DNA from: Spirosoma terrae
GTDB lineage: Bacteria > Bacteroidota > Bacteroidia > Cytophagales > Spirosomataceae
Direction of reading: 5' to 3'
Assembly: GCF_010435915.1 (NCBI RefSeq)
Contig: NZ_JAAFZH010000002.1
Location: 186,001-250,000 of the forward strand
Length of the DNA stretch: 64,000 bases
Part shown: positions 1 through 8,295 of the stretch, in pieces
Position numbering within the stretch: position 1 is the first letter of the stretch
Layout: every line of letters starts with the position of its first letter
The notes under the pieces: model-generated
Told to the model about the DNA's origin: nothing
Seen by the model: the letters and a program-made list of their open reading frames with translations, nothing else
Database searches by the model: none
Translations under genes and position numbers: made by a program

Positions 1-438
1 TTCAATCATAAAAATCGTTGCTACGTTGTCGTTGGCCGTTTTTATGTAATTGCCCAGGTTGAGGCCGTAGCCTTGTGCTCTGGCCAGACCAATACCCCGT
101 TCGCCCAGAGGAGGGTATTTCGTGAATCGGATGGCTTTTTCGGCATCTTCCTTGCTGTTGACAGACGGAATGATGATGCCGTCAGGGCCCGTATCCAGCA
201 CCCGCTTGATAATAGTCTGATCGTTACAGTCGACACGGACAATCGCCTGCGTTTGGGTGCCCGAAACGGCCTGTAGTTGGGCTTGAATCGTTTCGAGACT
301 CATGCTCGTATGCTCAGCTTCAATCCAAAGCCAGTCGAATCCAATATGAGCAACCAGTTCGGCCAGTTGAGGATTCCCAATGGTTAAGGTTAGCCCATAT
401 ACGGGGTTTCCAGAAGCAAGTTTTTCCTTGAAATGCAT
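1..438 (-). CDS. HpcH/HpaI aldolase family protein (partial, C-terminus beyond window)
   Basis: The first 146 residues of a class II, metal-dependent aldolase of the HpcH/HpaI type, which reversibly splits 2-oxo acids into pyruvate and an aldehyde. The frame is open from ATG at 438 to the window edge, so the gene is cut by the window rather than broken. Visible family signatures are the barrel strand with WLWIEAEH near residue 36, the GIIIPSVNS stretch near 90, the YPPLGERGIGLARAQGYG segment near 107, and IFMIE at the edge, where the metal-binding Glu is expected. It starts 10 bases after the SnoaL-like gene at 449-880 and is almost certainly cotranscribed with it. The natural substrate cannot be told from sequence. 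Confidence 0.85.
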   Translation of the reverse strand, partial: MHFKEKLASGNPVYGLTLTIGNPQLAELVAHIGFDWLWIEAEHTSMSLETIQAQLQAVSGTQTQAIVRVDCNDQTIIKRVLDTGPDGIIIPSVNSKEDAEKAIRFTKYPPLGERGIGLARAQGYGLNLGNYIKTANDNVATIFMIE

Positions 439-448
439 AACCAGTTAC

Positions 449-880
449 TTATTGAATCATGCCCAGGTCTTTCATCAGCGAATAGGAGTCGTACGGGAAC
501 CACCATAATTCGGCCAGCTTACCATTGGCAAAACGACAGATAATGTTGTAGTGGAATTTGATTTGCTTGCCGTTGGGGGGCGTTCCGTCTGGCAGGGGGC
601 CGGTAAACGTTCCCAGATAAGAGAGCTCCAACGTAACCTTATCATCTTCACCGTAGAGGTTGTGGATTGTGTGAGAGCCATCCGGGAAGGCAACTTCTTC
701 TGTTACGTAAAAAAACTCGCCTAAGGATTTATTGCCATGCAGATCGCCGGGAACAAAGTGGGTATGTCCCACAAAATCTTCGGCAACCAGATCGAGGTAG
801 GCATCAAATGTTCTGGCATCATTGCTCTCAACAATGAAGCGCATAATCTTTTTGTTGTTTTCAACAGAATTGACTTCCAT
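449..880 (-). CDS. SnoaL-like / ester cyclase family protein
   Basis: A 143-residue protein of the NTF2-like alpha+beta barrel fold, resembling SnoaL-type polyketide cyclases and the 'ester cyclase' group. It starts with a helix (NNKKIMRFI), followed by the typical YLDLVAEDFVGHT segment, a GTFTGPLPDGTPPNGK loop and a C-terminal strand ending LWWFPYD. There is no signal peptide, so it should be cytoplasmic. It is the first gene of a two-gene unit with the aldolase. Members of this family act as small-molecule cyclases, isomerases or hydrolases; the partner aldolase suggests sugar-acid or aromatic catabolism, but that is inference. Family assignment is solid, function is not. Confidence 0.7.
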   Translation of the reverse strand: MEVNSVENNKKIMRFIVESNDARTFDAYLDLVAEDFVGHTHFVPGDLHGNKSLGEFFYVTEEVAFPDGSHTIHNLYGEDDKVTLELSYLGTFTGPLPDGTPPNGKQIKFHYNIICRFANGKLAELWWFPYDSYSLMKDLGMIQ

Positions 881-1382
881 ACGTATTGTTTTTGTTAAGG
901 AATCACGAATTGAACGGGTATAGAGCAGAAAAAAAACAGGTAAATAAGTGCCGGATGTAGGCTAACGAAAGCAACTGACAATGCCTGACCCTCCTCATAA
1001 CGCAATGGGAACGGCCAGCTGGACTCTGGAGTAGCGCATAGCCGTTTATTGACTGTCAATCAGGAAATAAGTATTGTAGTGCCGCACGGGCGCGAGGTGG
1101 CCGTATCTGGCCTTGGCTAGACAATAAATTGATCCAGCAACTAATGAGGGACGCTTCTGGATACGACGTGGATCACTCTATCCGTTGAGTGAATAACGCT
1201 GAACAGTGTAGAACGATTTATTGGTTTCATAAAAAGAGGAAGGTATTAGGTAGGGAATGACGCTGCATTCGAATTGCATACCAAAGCTATACGTTTGGCG
1301 TTACCCGAAAAGCGATTTGCCGTGAACAGCAGGGTACATGGAGTAAACGACACGCTTTTGGGCGTGAGTTAGTCAGGGCTAC
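881..1382. other. Intergenic region without recognisable genes
   Basis: About 500 bases between the starts of the SnoaL-like gene (minus) and the end of the LytTR regulator gene (minus). I see no ORF with family resemblance, no RNA fold I recognise and no clear Bacteroidota promoter. It presumably contains the promoter of the SnoaL-aldolase unit. Confidence 0.4.
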
Positions 1383-2168
1383 TTACCTGAACCGGAAATG
1401 ATGCAGAAATTCCTCTTTATAAACCCGGCCAAGAGGAACCGTTTGGCCAGGAACCTGTACTTCATAGTCGCTGAACGACTCTACATGAGAGAGGTTTACG
1501 GCGTAGGAGCGATGCACCCGAATAAGGGCCATATCGGCCAATCGTTGCAGTAATACCGCTAGCGAGATACGTAACACAAACTTGCGTGTTGGCGTAACAA
1601 CGGTTGTGTATTTATCTTCGGCTTCAACGTAAAGCACCTCGCCTTTATGCAGGCGAACAAACTGGTAGTTCTGTTTGATAAATATATAGTCGCCAACCTG
1701 CAGAATGGTTTCTCCCTCGCGGGCATTCATCGGTATGGTTATGGGATCGTTTGCGGGGGCTTTGCCAGTATTGGTGATGTAGGCAAAGTTGCTGAGCGCA
1801 ATTTCGATGGCAATGCGTAAGCTATCGGTCGTAACGGGTTTGGTTAGGTAGGCGGCTGGTTTAGTGACTTTAGCTTGTTCGAGCGTTTCCCGATCGGTTA
1901 GCGCTGATAAATAAATAATCGGGATCGGGCTTTCGGAGGCTAGTTGCCGCGCTGTTTCTATGCCATTCCAATCGCCCCGTAGATTAATATCGCAAATGGC
2001 TATATCGGCGGCCTGCTCTTTATGAAGGGCCAGCGCCTGACGTCCTGTTGTAGCTGTGCCTGCAATGATATAGCCTTCTGCTTCCAGTTTTAAACAAAGC
2101 TCCAGGGCCAGGATAGCTTCGTCTTCAACGATTAGAATAGAAATAGGCTTAGCAGAAGTTGCAGTCAT
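1383..2168 (-). CDS. LytTR-family response regulator
   Basis: A 261-residue two-domain regulator. The receiver domain (about residues 9-128) has the acidic pair in LIVEDE (15-17), the phosphoacceptor Asp60 in ICDINL and the conserved Lys110 in YLTKP. The LytTR DNA-binding domain (about 155-261) shows YVEAEDKYT, a IRVHRSYAVNL segment and VPLGRVYKEEF, all typical. It would bind DNA as a phosphorylated dimer, usually at paired direct repeats. It is divergent from the TPR histidine kinase at 2546, with a 377-base shared control region; this divergent kinase/LytTR arrangement is common in Cytophagales and argues that the two form one signalling pair. Confidence 0.92.
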   Translation of the reverse strand: MTATSAKPISILIVEDEAILALELCLKLEAEGYIIAGTATTGRQALALHKEQAADIAICDINLRGDWNGIETARQLASESPIPIIYLSALTDRETLEQAKVTKPAAYLTKPVTTDSLRIAIEIALSNFAYITNTGKAPANDPITIPMNAREGETILQVGDYIFIKQNYQFVRLHKGEVLYVEAEDKYTTVVTPTRKFVLRISLAVLLQRLADMALIRVHRSYAVNLSHVESFSDYEVQVPGQTVPLGRVYKEEFLHHFRFR

Positions 2169-2352
2169 GGCTTCAAAAGAGATTACGCAGAGTTTATCTA
2201 ATGTAAATCATTGCCAGTTACGAAATACCGGCTTATCCAGGAAAAACAGTACTTTTTACTCGTTAATATTTATTATGCGGAGGTAATTAATTAATCGGCT
2301 ATAAAAAAACGGAAATTCCTTTCAGTTTGCGATGATTAAGTGCCCAAATAAG

Positions 2353-2374
2353 AGATTTTAGTGTACTAAAATCT
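2353..2374. promoter_or_regulatory. Near-perfect 22-base palindrome in divergent control region
   Basis: Two 10-base arms, AGATTTTAGT and ACTAAAATCT, separated by the two bases GT. It lies midway between the starts of the LytTR regulator (2168) and the histidine kinase (2546). The size and symmetry fit an operator for a dimeric repressor. LytTR proteins normally bind direct repeats, so this site may belong to another regulator. It could also fold as a hairpin, but no T-tract follows directly. Confidence 0.45.
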
Positions 2375-2545
2375 TTGGTTGATCGTGTTTTTTGTTATCT
2401 ATAGTAACAGTCTTTTGACAAATCAGAACGTTGAGCAGGTACATAAAAACACTGGAAAACAAATATAAAGCTAAATTTATATTCTTGTAATGTAAGTCTA
2501 TCTGGGAAAGGGAATATTGGCATACTGCTTGTGGGGGTTACGTTT

Positions 2546-4345
2546 ATGAAGAGAGTTTACGTTCTGTTGTTGATTTCCTTATCGGTTCTTACCCTTCATG
2601 CAACTGCCCAAAACCGCCTTTTGCCCGACTCTCTAACTCATGCCCCTGATTCCGTAAAAATGTGGACACTACGGAATATTGGTGACTCATTGGCGTATGC
2701 AAGTCAATATGTCAGTTCTAAACAAGCCTACCAGCAAGCCCTCGATATTGCACTGGTTACGGGTGATCAGCAGTCGATAGGGTTAGGCTATCGCGGGCTG
2801 GGTTTCTGGTACAACTTGACCGGCGATTATGTTCAGGCCATCAACTGGTACCAGAAAGCGCTGCGCGTTTTTCGGGAAAATGGGAATACCAGGCAATTTG
2901 TTAAAACGTTACGTTTCATCAGTAATAGCTACGACCGTTTACAGAATTATAAACAGGCGCTCAACTATACGAGACAGGCGCTGGCTATAGCCGAGAAAGA
3001 GAAGTATACCGATCTGTTGATGGAATCGTATCAGGGCCTGGCGATTTATGAATCGAAGGCGAAACGGTATCAGCAGGCTCTGGGAATCTACATAAAACTA
3101 CTGGATTACTATAAGGGAGCTAAAGACACGCTTTCGGTCTACCAGAGCCAGTATAATTTAGCACTTCTCTACAAGAACATGGGGCAGTATGCCCGTTCTG
3201 AACGCGTTTTCAAAGAAGTGGAGGCTTTTGGTAAACAGCATAGCGATACCTATTTTCTGGGGTATGTCTATCTCAGTATCCCTTACGCGCTAATTCCGCA
3301 GAACAAGCTGGACGAAGCGGAACAGTACTGCCAGCTGGCGTCGGACTGGATACGACGTAACGGAGGAGAAACGCAAACTTATTGGGAAGAAGTAAACGGG
3401 CACCTGACTCGTTTATGGGAAAAACGGGGCAATTACCAAAAAGCACTCCAATTTTATCGACTTCAGATGGCTAATCACGATAGCCTGGTCAATGCGGATA
3501 AAAGCCGCCAGGTAGCTGAACTGGAGGCCAGATACCAAACTCGTGAAAAAGAAGCTGAAATTATAAAGCTGGAAGAAGCGAATGCGCAGCAAACCCGAAA
3601 AATATGGGTAGCCGTCGGTGGGGTTATTTTGCTGACCGTTTTGTTGGCTACGTTATACAATCTTTATGAGCGCGTTCGGGCGAGTCGACGTAAAATTCAG
3701 CAGCAGTCCGATCAATTAACGTTAATGATGAAGGAGATTCATCATCGGGTGAAAAATAATCTGGCCATTGTATCGAGTTTGCTGTATCTGCAGACCACAA
3801 CCATCGATGACGATGACGTTATTCAAACCATGCGTATTGGACAGCAGCGGGTAGAAGCGATGTCGCTTATTCATCAGCGTTTGTATCAGACCGATCAGAC
3901 TACCCAGGTGAACATGGGTGACTATTTAACCGATCTGGTTGAAAGTCTCTTAAAAGCATACGGGTATCAGCTCACTAATGTCGACCTTCAGCTTCAGATA
4001 GACGTAGCGACGCTGGATGTCGACATTGCAATGCCAATCGGATTGATCGTTAATGAGTTGGTGACGAATTCGCTGAAGTATGCCTATACATTTGTTCTTC
4101 AGCCATTTTTGTCCGTTTCGTTACGTCAGGCCGACGGTGATACGGAATCGGATTTGCTACTGGAAGTAAAGGACAACGGACCGGGTATTGATCAGTCAGA
4201 TTGGGAGCGGGGAGCGTCTCGAAGTTCGTTTGGGAAAAATCTTATTACGCTGCTCAGCCAGCAATTAGACGGTGAGTTCGAACTAATTAAGCAGGAGGGC
4301 ACTCTTTTCCGATTACGAATCCCGTATAACCGTTTGTTGAGTTAA
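2546..4345 (+). CDS. TPR-containing sensor histidine kinase (HisKA_2 type)
   Basis: A 599-residue membrane kinase. I choose ATG 2546 because a clean signal peptide (MKRVYVLLLISLSVLTLHAT, ending near AQ) starts there; an in-frame GTG at 2531 would add only five residues. The periplasmic part (about 40-330) is built of tetratricopeptide repeats, then a short coiled coil, one membrane helix (about 352-375) and a cytoplasmic HisKA_2 H-box with KEIHHRVKNN (His near 399/400). The ATPase domain shows NELVTNSLKYAY, DNGPGID and FGKNLITLL. Kinases of this type phosphorylate LytTR regulators; the divergent neighbour at 1383-2168 is the obvious partner. The ligand sensed by the TPR part is unknown. Confidence 0.9.
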   Translation: MKRVYVLLLISLSVLTLHATAQNRLLPDSLTHAPDSVKMWTLRNIGDSLAYASQYVSSKQAYQQALDIALVTGDQQSIGLGYRGLGFWYNLTGDYVQAINWYQKALRVFRENGNTRQFVKTLRFISNSYDRLQNYKQALNYTRQALAIAEKEKYTDLLMESYQGLAIYESKAKRYQQALGIYIKLLDYYKGAKDTLSVYQSQYNLALLYKNMGQYARSERVFKEVEAFGKQHSDTYFLGYVYLSIPYALIPQNKLDEAEQYCQLASDWIRRNGGETQTYWEEVNGHLTRLWEKRGNYQKALQFYRLQMANHDSLVNADKSRQVAELEARYQTREKEAEIIKLEEANAQQTRKIWVAVGGVILLTVLLATLYNLYERVRASRRKIQQQSDQLTLMMKEIHHRVKNNLAIVSSLLYLQTTTIDDDDVIQTMRIGQQRVEAMSLIHQRLYQTDQTTQVNMGDYLTDLVESLLKAYGYQLTNVDLQLQIDVATLDVDIAMPIGLIVNELVTNSLKYAYTFVLQPFLSVSLRQADGDTESDLLLEVKDNGPGIDQSDWERGASRSSFGKNLITLLSQQLDGEFELIKQEGTLFRLRIPYNRLLS

Positions 4346-4404
4346 GAACGGAGATTTTTTATCAGTTGGCTCCCCCTGCCTAATAAAGAATTACAATCTG
4401 ATCT

Positions 4405-5334
4405 TTATCTGACTTTCCGAACCGATGTCCAGGCGGCCTTTTTTAGCTGCCTGGCAAAAGCTTCATCGACAGAGTTGGGGCGGAAGGTTAGTTTTTTCGG
4501 GGACTCATGATACAAAAATCCGTACCACACTAAAGCCCCTAAATAACATCCGGCGTCGTTGGCGTGGTGTGAGTCAAAAGCCAGTTTCTCTTTATCCCAG
4601 CGGTAGCCCATGTGTAGTGATTTGGCCTGGTTAGGTAAAGCGGGGGCCTTGGCCGAGTTGTAGTCGAACGAGTTGTCTTTCTGGAAACCCCACTTTTTGC
4701 TTGAGTTGACCCGCCAGAACGCATCGCCATTCGGAATAATAGGAATATTCAATTCGTGCGCTGTGGTGTGATAAGCTGCTCTCGATTTCTCCCACATCTG
4801 CTGGGCATTCTTAGCTGAATCGCCCGGCGCAATCCGGCTGAAATCGTTGGAATCAATACGATAGGCCCAGGTTTGGTGGAAAACGACTTGAGCGTTGGGT
4901 TGTAGTTTTTTAACGTAGTTGTACAGGTTACGTGCGTAGGGCTCATAGGTCGATACGTCGCCGGAAAGGATAGAAGCCTGCTGGATGGTAACTACGTCCC
5001 AAACGCCATCGGATAGCAACATTTTCAATGATTTACCATTATACGGTTTTCCCTTTGGATCATTGGGATCGCGCTCGGCGGCCTCTACATGATCCCAATG
5101 TCGTTGCAGGGAACTACCACCTATTTCGGCCCGGCCAATAACCAACTCGTGGCCACCTTCTTTGCTTAACTGAGGTAAGTATTTGGTCGCATTTTGGGAA
5201 AAGCTGTTGCCAATAAGAAATAGACGTAGCGACTGTTTATTGGTAGCAGATGATTGGGCCCCAACGACCTCTGCCGAGAAAATAAGGAAGAAAAAAAGCA
5301 GGGAATGTTGACCCGTTCGGAGGAGTTTACTCAT
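4405..5334 (-). CDS. DUF4886 domain-containing secreted protein (SGNH-like hydrolase fold)
   Basis: A 309-residue protein with a signal peptide (about 1-27). The mature part starts with RLFLIGNSFS, the block-I Ser signature of DUF4886, followed by GGSSLQRH near residue 75, VVTIQQAS near 122 and a C-terminal DSHHANDAGCYLGA block that supplies the Asp/His expected for an SGNH-type esterase. Such proteins occur in Bacteroidota polysaccharide-degradation regions and are thought to de-esterify glycans, but no activity is established for this family to my knowledge. It converges with the histidine kinase (59-base gap) and is divergent from the alpha/beta hydrolase. Confidence 0.8.
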   Translation of the reverse strand: MSKLLRTGQHSLLFFFLIFSAEVVGAQSSATNKQSLRLFLIGNSFSQNATKYLPQLSKEGGHELVIGRAEIGGSSLQRHWDHVEAAERDPNDPKGKPYNGKSLKMLLSDGVWDVVTIQQASILSGDVSTYEPYARNLYNYVKKLQPNAQVVFHQTWAYRIDSNDFSRIAPGDSAKNAQQMWEKSRAAYHTTAHELNIPIIPNGDAFWRVNSSKKWGFQKDNSFDYNSAKAPALPNQAKSLHMGYRWDKEKLAFDSHHANDAGCYLGALVWYGFLYHESPKKLTFRPNSVDEAFARQLKKAAWTSVRKVR

Positions 5335-5472
5335 GTTTTATGGGGTTGTATCTGCTCTCTAAATGGAGCGATGGGTCCTATTTTACTCGTATCGTAAAAA
5401 TTATACGATTAATCTGAGTAAATAATGGCGCGATTAGCCTATCTGGCTTATAAGCCTCTTGATTATTCGTCC

Positions 5473-6372
5473 ATGACCAGATCGATCTGTCTATATTTTG
5501 TTGCTGTACTTTGGGCCACTACGTGTCTGGCCCAACAGGAAATTCCGCTTTATAAGGGTGCTATTCCCAACTCAAAAGACGTACCGAATGAAGAAGTCAA
5601 GCGTCCGGGCGATATTGTTTCGACTGTTTCGCAGCCTACGCTGTCTGTGTTTTTGCCGCCCAGGGAAAAAGCCAATGGAGCGGCTGTGATTATTTGTCCG
5701 GGTGGTGGCTACAGCGTACTGGTGATTAAACGGGAAGGGTACGACGTAGCCAAAGCGTTTACCGATCGGGGTATTACGGCCTTTGTGCTCAAATATCGAT
5801 TGCCGAGCGACAAAACAATGACTGATAAATCAATTGGTCCCTTGCAGGATGCGCAGCAAGCCATAAAAACCGTTCGGGAACGAGCGGCCGAATGGCAGAT
5901 TAATCCGCAGAAAATTGGCATCATGGGCTTTTCGGCGGGCGGCCATCTGGCGTCGACGGTGGGTACGCACTATGAGAAGGCATTGATCGAGAATCCGGCT
6001 CAGGTAAAACTACGCCCCGACTTTATGATTTTGGTTTACCCCGTTATTAGTATGGGCGAAAAAATGGGTCACGCGGGCTCGCGGGCTAATTTACTGGGGC
6101 AGGCGGCTAGTGCGGATCAGATTGCTCTATATTCCAACGAAACACACGTAACGCCAACGACACCGCCCGCTTTTTTAACCCATGCCGGTGACGATAAAGT
6201 AGTGCCGGTTTCGAATAGCCTGGCTTTTTATGAGACCTTGCAGCAGCATGGTGTTCTGGCCGATTTGCACGTTTACGCGCAGGGCGGTCACGGTTATGCG
6301 AAAACCCCCGCTTTCGACGAGTGGTTTGGCCGCTGTATGCACTGGCTGAAACAGATTGAGATGGTTCCATAA
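5473..6372 (+). CDS. Secreted alpha/beta hydrolase (acetyl-esterase-like)
   Basis: A 299-residue exported esterase. I take ATG 5473, 16 codons into the longest frame, because it opens a normal signal peptide ending at CLAQ. The core shows the oxyanion loop ICPGGGYS, the nucleophile elbow GFSAGGHLAS (Ser near 154), an acidic residue in THAGDDKVVPV and the catalytic His in GGHGY near the C-terminus. This fits the BD-FAE/AXE-like group that removes acetyl or feruloyl groups from plant polysaccharides. The neighbouring DUF4886, SGNH and alginate-lyase-family genes support a role in glycan processing in the periplasm. Substrate is inferred only from context. Confidence 0.85.
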   Translation: MTRSICLYFVAVLWATTCLAQQEIPLYKGAIPNSKDVPNEEVKRPGDIVSTVSQPTLSVFLPPREKANGAAVIICPGGGYSVLVIKREGYDVAKAFTDRGITAFVLKYRLPSDKTMTDKSIGPLQDAQQAIKTVRERAAEWQINPQKIGIMGFSAGGHLASTVGTHYEKALIENPAQVKLRPDFMILVYPVISMGEKMGHAGSRANLLGQAASADQIALYSNETHVTPTTPPAFLTHAGDDKVVPVSNSLAFYETLQQHGVLADLHVYAQGGHGYAKTPAFDEWFGRCMHWLKQIEMVP

Positions 6373-6435
6373 CAGGCTAGTTGACGTAACGTATCTGGTA
6401 AGGCTTGCAGCGTGTTTTGTGGTTACGGGGCTGAC

Positions 6436-6949
6436 TTATAGGGTGTAGAGCGATTTGGCTAACGTACCCAGCGTTTTGAGGGTATGCTCTAATTGGTCGC
6501 TCCACGGAAGGCCATAGCGGAGCCGCATGCAGTTGTCGAATTGATTTTGAAGGGTAAACATACGCCCGGGCGCAATGCTGATTCCCTGTTTAAGGGCCAT
6601 TTTGTAAAGCTCGACCGTACTGATTCGCTTATCTAGTTCTACCCAAAGGAAAAAGCCGCCCTGTGGCTGACTGATTCGAGTTTCCGCTGGAAAATACTCG
6701 GCAATGGCGCGTCTATACTGCAGGCTGTTGATACGTAGCGTTTGTCGTAATTTCCGTAGATGACTTTCGTAGCGGTCACCCACGTAAACGACCAGTGAGT
6801 AATCTGTCGTCTGAGTTTTTCGTTGCCCTGAATTTCTTCGTAAGCCGTACGCCATCCCGAATCTACTGCTCAATACCGCGAGCTACTCGGAGGTATAAAC
6901 GCTCCGACACGGCTTGTGTCCGAAACTCGTTTTCCTGAACTGTACTCAC
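6436..6949 (-). pseudogene. Decayed MocR/PdxR-type GntR regulator (N- and C-terminal remnants)
   Basis: Remnants of a MocR regulator, normally about 480 residues (GntR winged helix plus aminotransferase-like domain). From GTG 6949 the minus strand encodes a GntR start with ERLYLRVARGIEQ, then an in-frame TAG at 6863-6865, then IRDGV, which continues the helix-turn-helix homology. The C-terminal remnant, in another frame (6873-6436), reads YESHLRKLRQTL, QPQGGFFLWVELD, ISIAPGRMF and MRLRYGLPW, the last part of the aminotransferase-like domain. Roughly 300 residues between them, including the PLP Lys region, are gone. An internal deletion, a frame change and a stop make this a clear pseudogene. 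It faces the SDR remnant at 7075, the usual target arrangement. Confidence 0.85.
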
Positions 6950-7074
6950 AGAAATTAGAAAAACTGTATCTGTATCGCTACCAAAAATACGTCGATTATT
7001 GTAAGCCGATACGTAGTGGAATGCCGAATGTCAAACCTCTTTGAAACAGTAGAGGACCCAGAATCTCATTGATC

Positions 7075-7292
7075 ATGAAAAAGATAATACTAATAACAGG
7101 CTCCAGTCGGGGTATAGGGGCCGCAACGGCTCGCATGGCTGCTTCGGAGTGGTATCAGTTGGCGATCAATTAGTTAACTAATCGTCTGGCTGCCGTAGAA
7201 ATTGTCGATTTTATCAATCAGAACGGCGGGAAGACCATTTTGCCGATGCGTTGCTGGAGACAGACGTAATGGAGCTGTTTACAATGATTTAA
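7075..7292 (+). pseudogene. Fragment of a short-chain dehydrogenase/reductase (SDR)
   Basis: ATG 7075 opens MKKIILITGSSRGIGAATAR, the Rossmann TGxxxGIG signature of SDR enzymes, and continues to an in-frame TAG at 7171. Past the stop the same frame gives LTNRLAAVEIVDFINQNGGKTI, then homology jumps frame to ADALLETDVMELF, matching the second beta-strand region of SDRs. After about 70 residues homology stops (TAA at 7290); the catalytic Tyr-Lys half is absent. So there are a nonsense mutation, a frameshift and a truncation. It is divergent from the decayed MocR gene; the two were probably a regulator and its target that decayed together. Confidence 0.82.
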
Positions 7293-7365
7293 TTTTCTTC
7301 GGTCCCAAAGGGGGGAGCCTTCTCACCAAATCGTTGAACTAAGCCATACTACGTATCAAACGAAT

Positions 7366-8292
7366 ATGACGAAACCAATTTATATTCTTGGCGCCGGAGC
7401 CATCGGAAAAGCCCTGGCTGTTTTCCTCACGCTTGACCACAAGCCAGTAGTGCTGTTGCGGAGTAGCATCGATAACGTAGCTCGTTCCCGTGAAACCATT
7501 CAGGTGATACGTAGTGACAACACGACGCTTGACGCAACCGTCGACATCAGTACGTTAAGCGATTTTCAGGAATTGGACGGGATCGTGGTATTGACCAATA
7601 AGTCATACGGTAATGAAAAACTAGCCCAGATACTTACGGCCAAAATCGGACATTCGCCCCTTGTTATTCTCCAGAATGGGTTAGGCATTGAGCAGCCTTT
7701 TCTGGATGCTAACTTCTCGGCTGTGTACCGTTGTGTTCTTTTTGCGACGAGCCAGGTAATCTCGCCCGGCAAGCTCCGATTTAAACCGGTTTCAGAGTCG
7801 CCCATTGGCGCCGTAAAAGGTTCTGACGAGGTAGCGGAAGAGATTGCAGCACAACTGAATACGTCGATCTTCCCGTTTAAGGCAGAACGGGCTATCCAGC
7901 CCATAATCTGGAAAAAAGCGATTGTGAATAGTGTGTTTAATTCAATTTGCCCGCTCCTGGATGTCGACAACGGAGTATTTCAGCGCGATGACCGTGCGTT
8001 GAGTATGGCAAAGCGAGTGATAAACGAATGCGCGACGATAGCCGCTGAAACGGGGGTTTATGTCAATACGGATGAGGTTGTGGCGAGCCTTCTGGCAATC
8101 AGTAGCGCGTCGGATGGGCAGCTGATTTCGACCTTACAGGATATTAATAACAATCGGCGAACAGAAATCGATACGTTGAATCTGGAGATCGTTAGACTGG
8201 CTGCATCAATGAATAAAGAATACGTGGTTACAGAAACTAAATTGCTGGGCGATTTGATCAGTTTGAAATCGGCGCTACGTCTCAGGGCCTGA
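7366..8292 (+). CDS. Ketopantoate reductase-family protein (ApbA/PanE-like)
   Basis: A 308-residue intact NAD(P)-dependent reductase. The N-terminal Rossmann domain has ILGAGAIGKALA, a LLRSS stretch and the ILQNGLGIEQP segment near residue 104. The C-terminal helical domain has WKKAIVNSVFNSI, with the conserved catalytic Lys, and NNRRTEIDTLNLEI, with the conserved Glu. The family makes pantoate for coenzyme A, but many bacteria have paralogues with other oxo acids as substrates. Its position after two pseudogenes, and away from other pan genes, makes paralogue status likely. It ends 3 bases from the convergent SGNH gene. Confidence 0.85.
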   Translation: MTKPIYILGAGAIGKALAVFLTLDHKPVVLLRSSIDNVARSRETIQVIRSDNTTLDATVDISTLSDFQELDGIVVLTNKSYGNEKLAQILTAKIGHSPLVILQNGLGIEQPFLDANFSAVYRCVLFATSQVISPGKLRFKPVSESPIGAVKGSDEVAEEIAAQLNTSIFPFKAERAIQPIIWKKAIVNSVFNSICPLLDVDNGVFQRDDRALSMAKRVINECATIAAETGVYVNTDEVVASLLAISSASDGQLISTLQDINNNRRTEIDTLNLEIVRLAASMNKEYVVTETKLLGDLISLKSALRLRA

Positions 8293-8295
8293 GTA

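Noticed and set aside
5391..5409. Short inverted repeat ATCGTA / TACGAT between DUF4886 and hydrolase genes
   Set aside because: Six-base arms with a seven-base gap are too short to separate from chance in AT-rich DNA.
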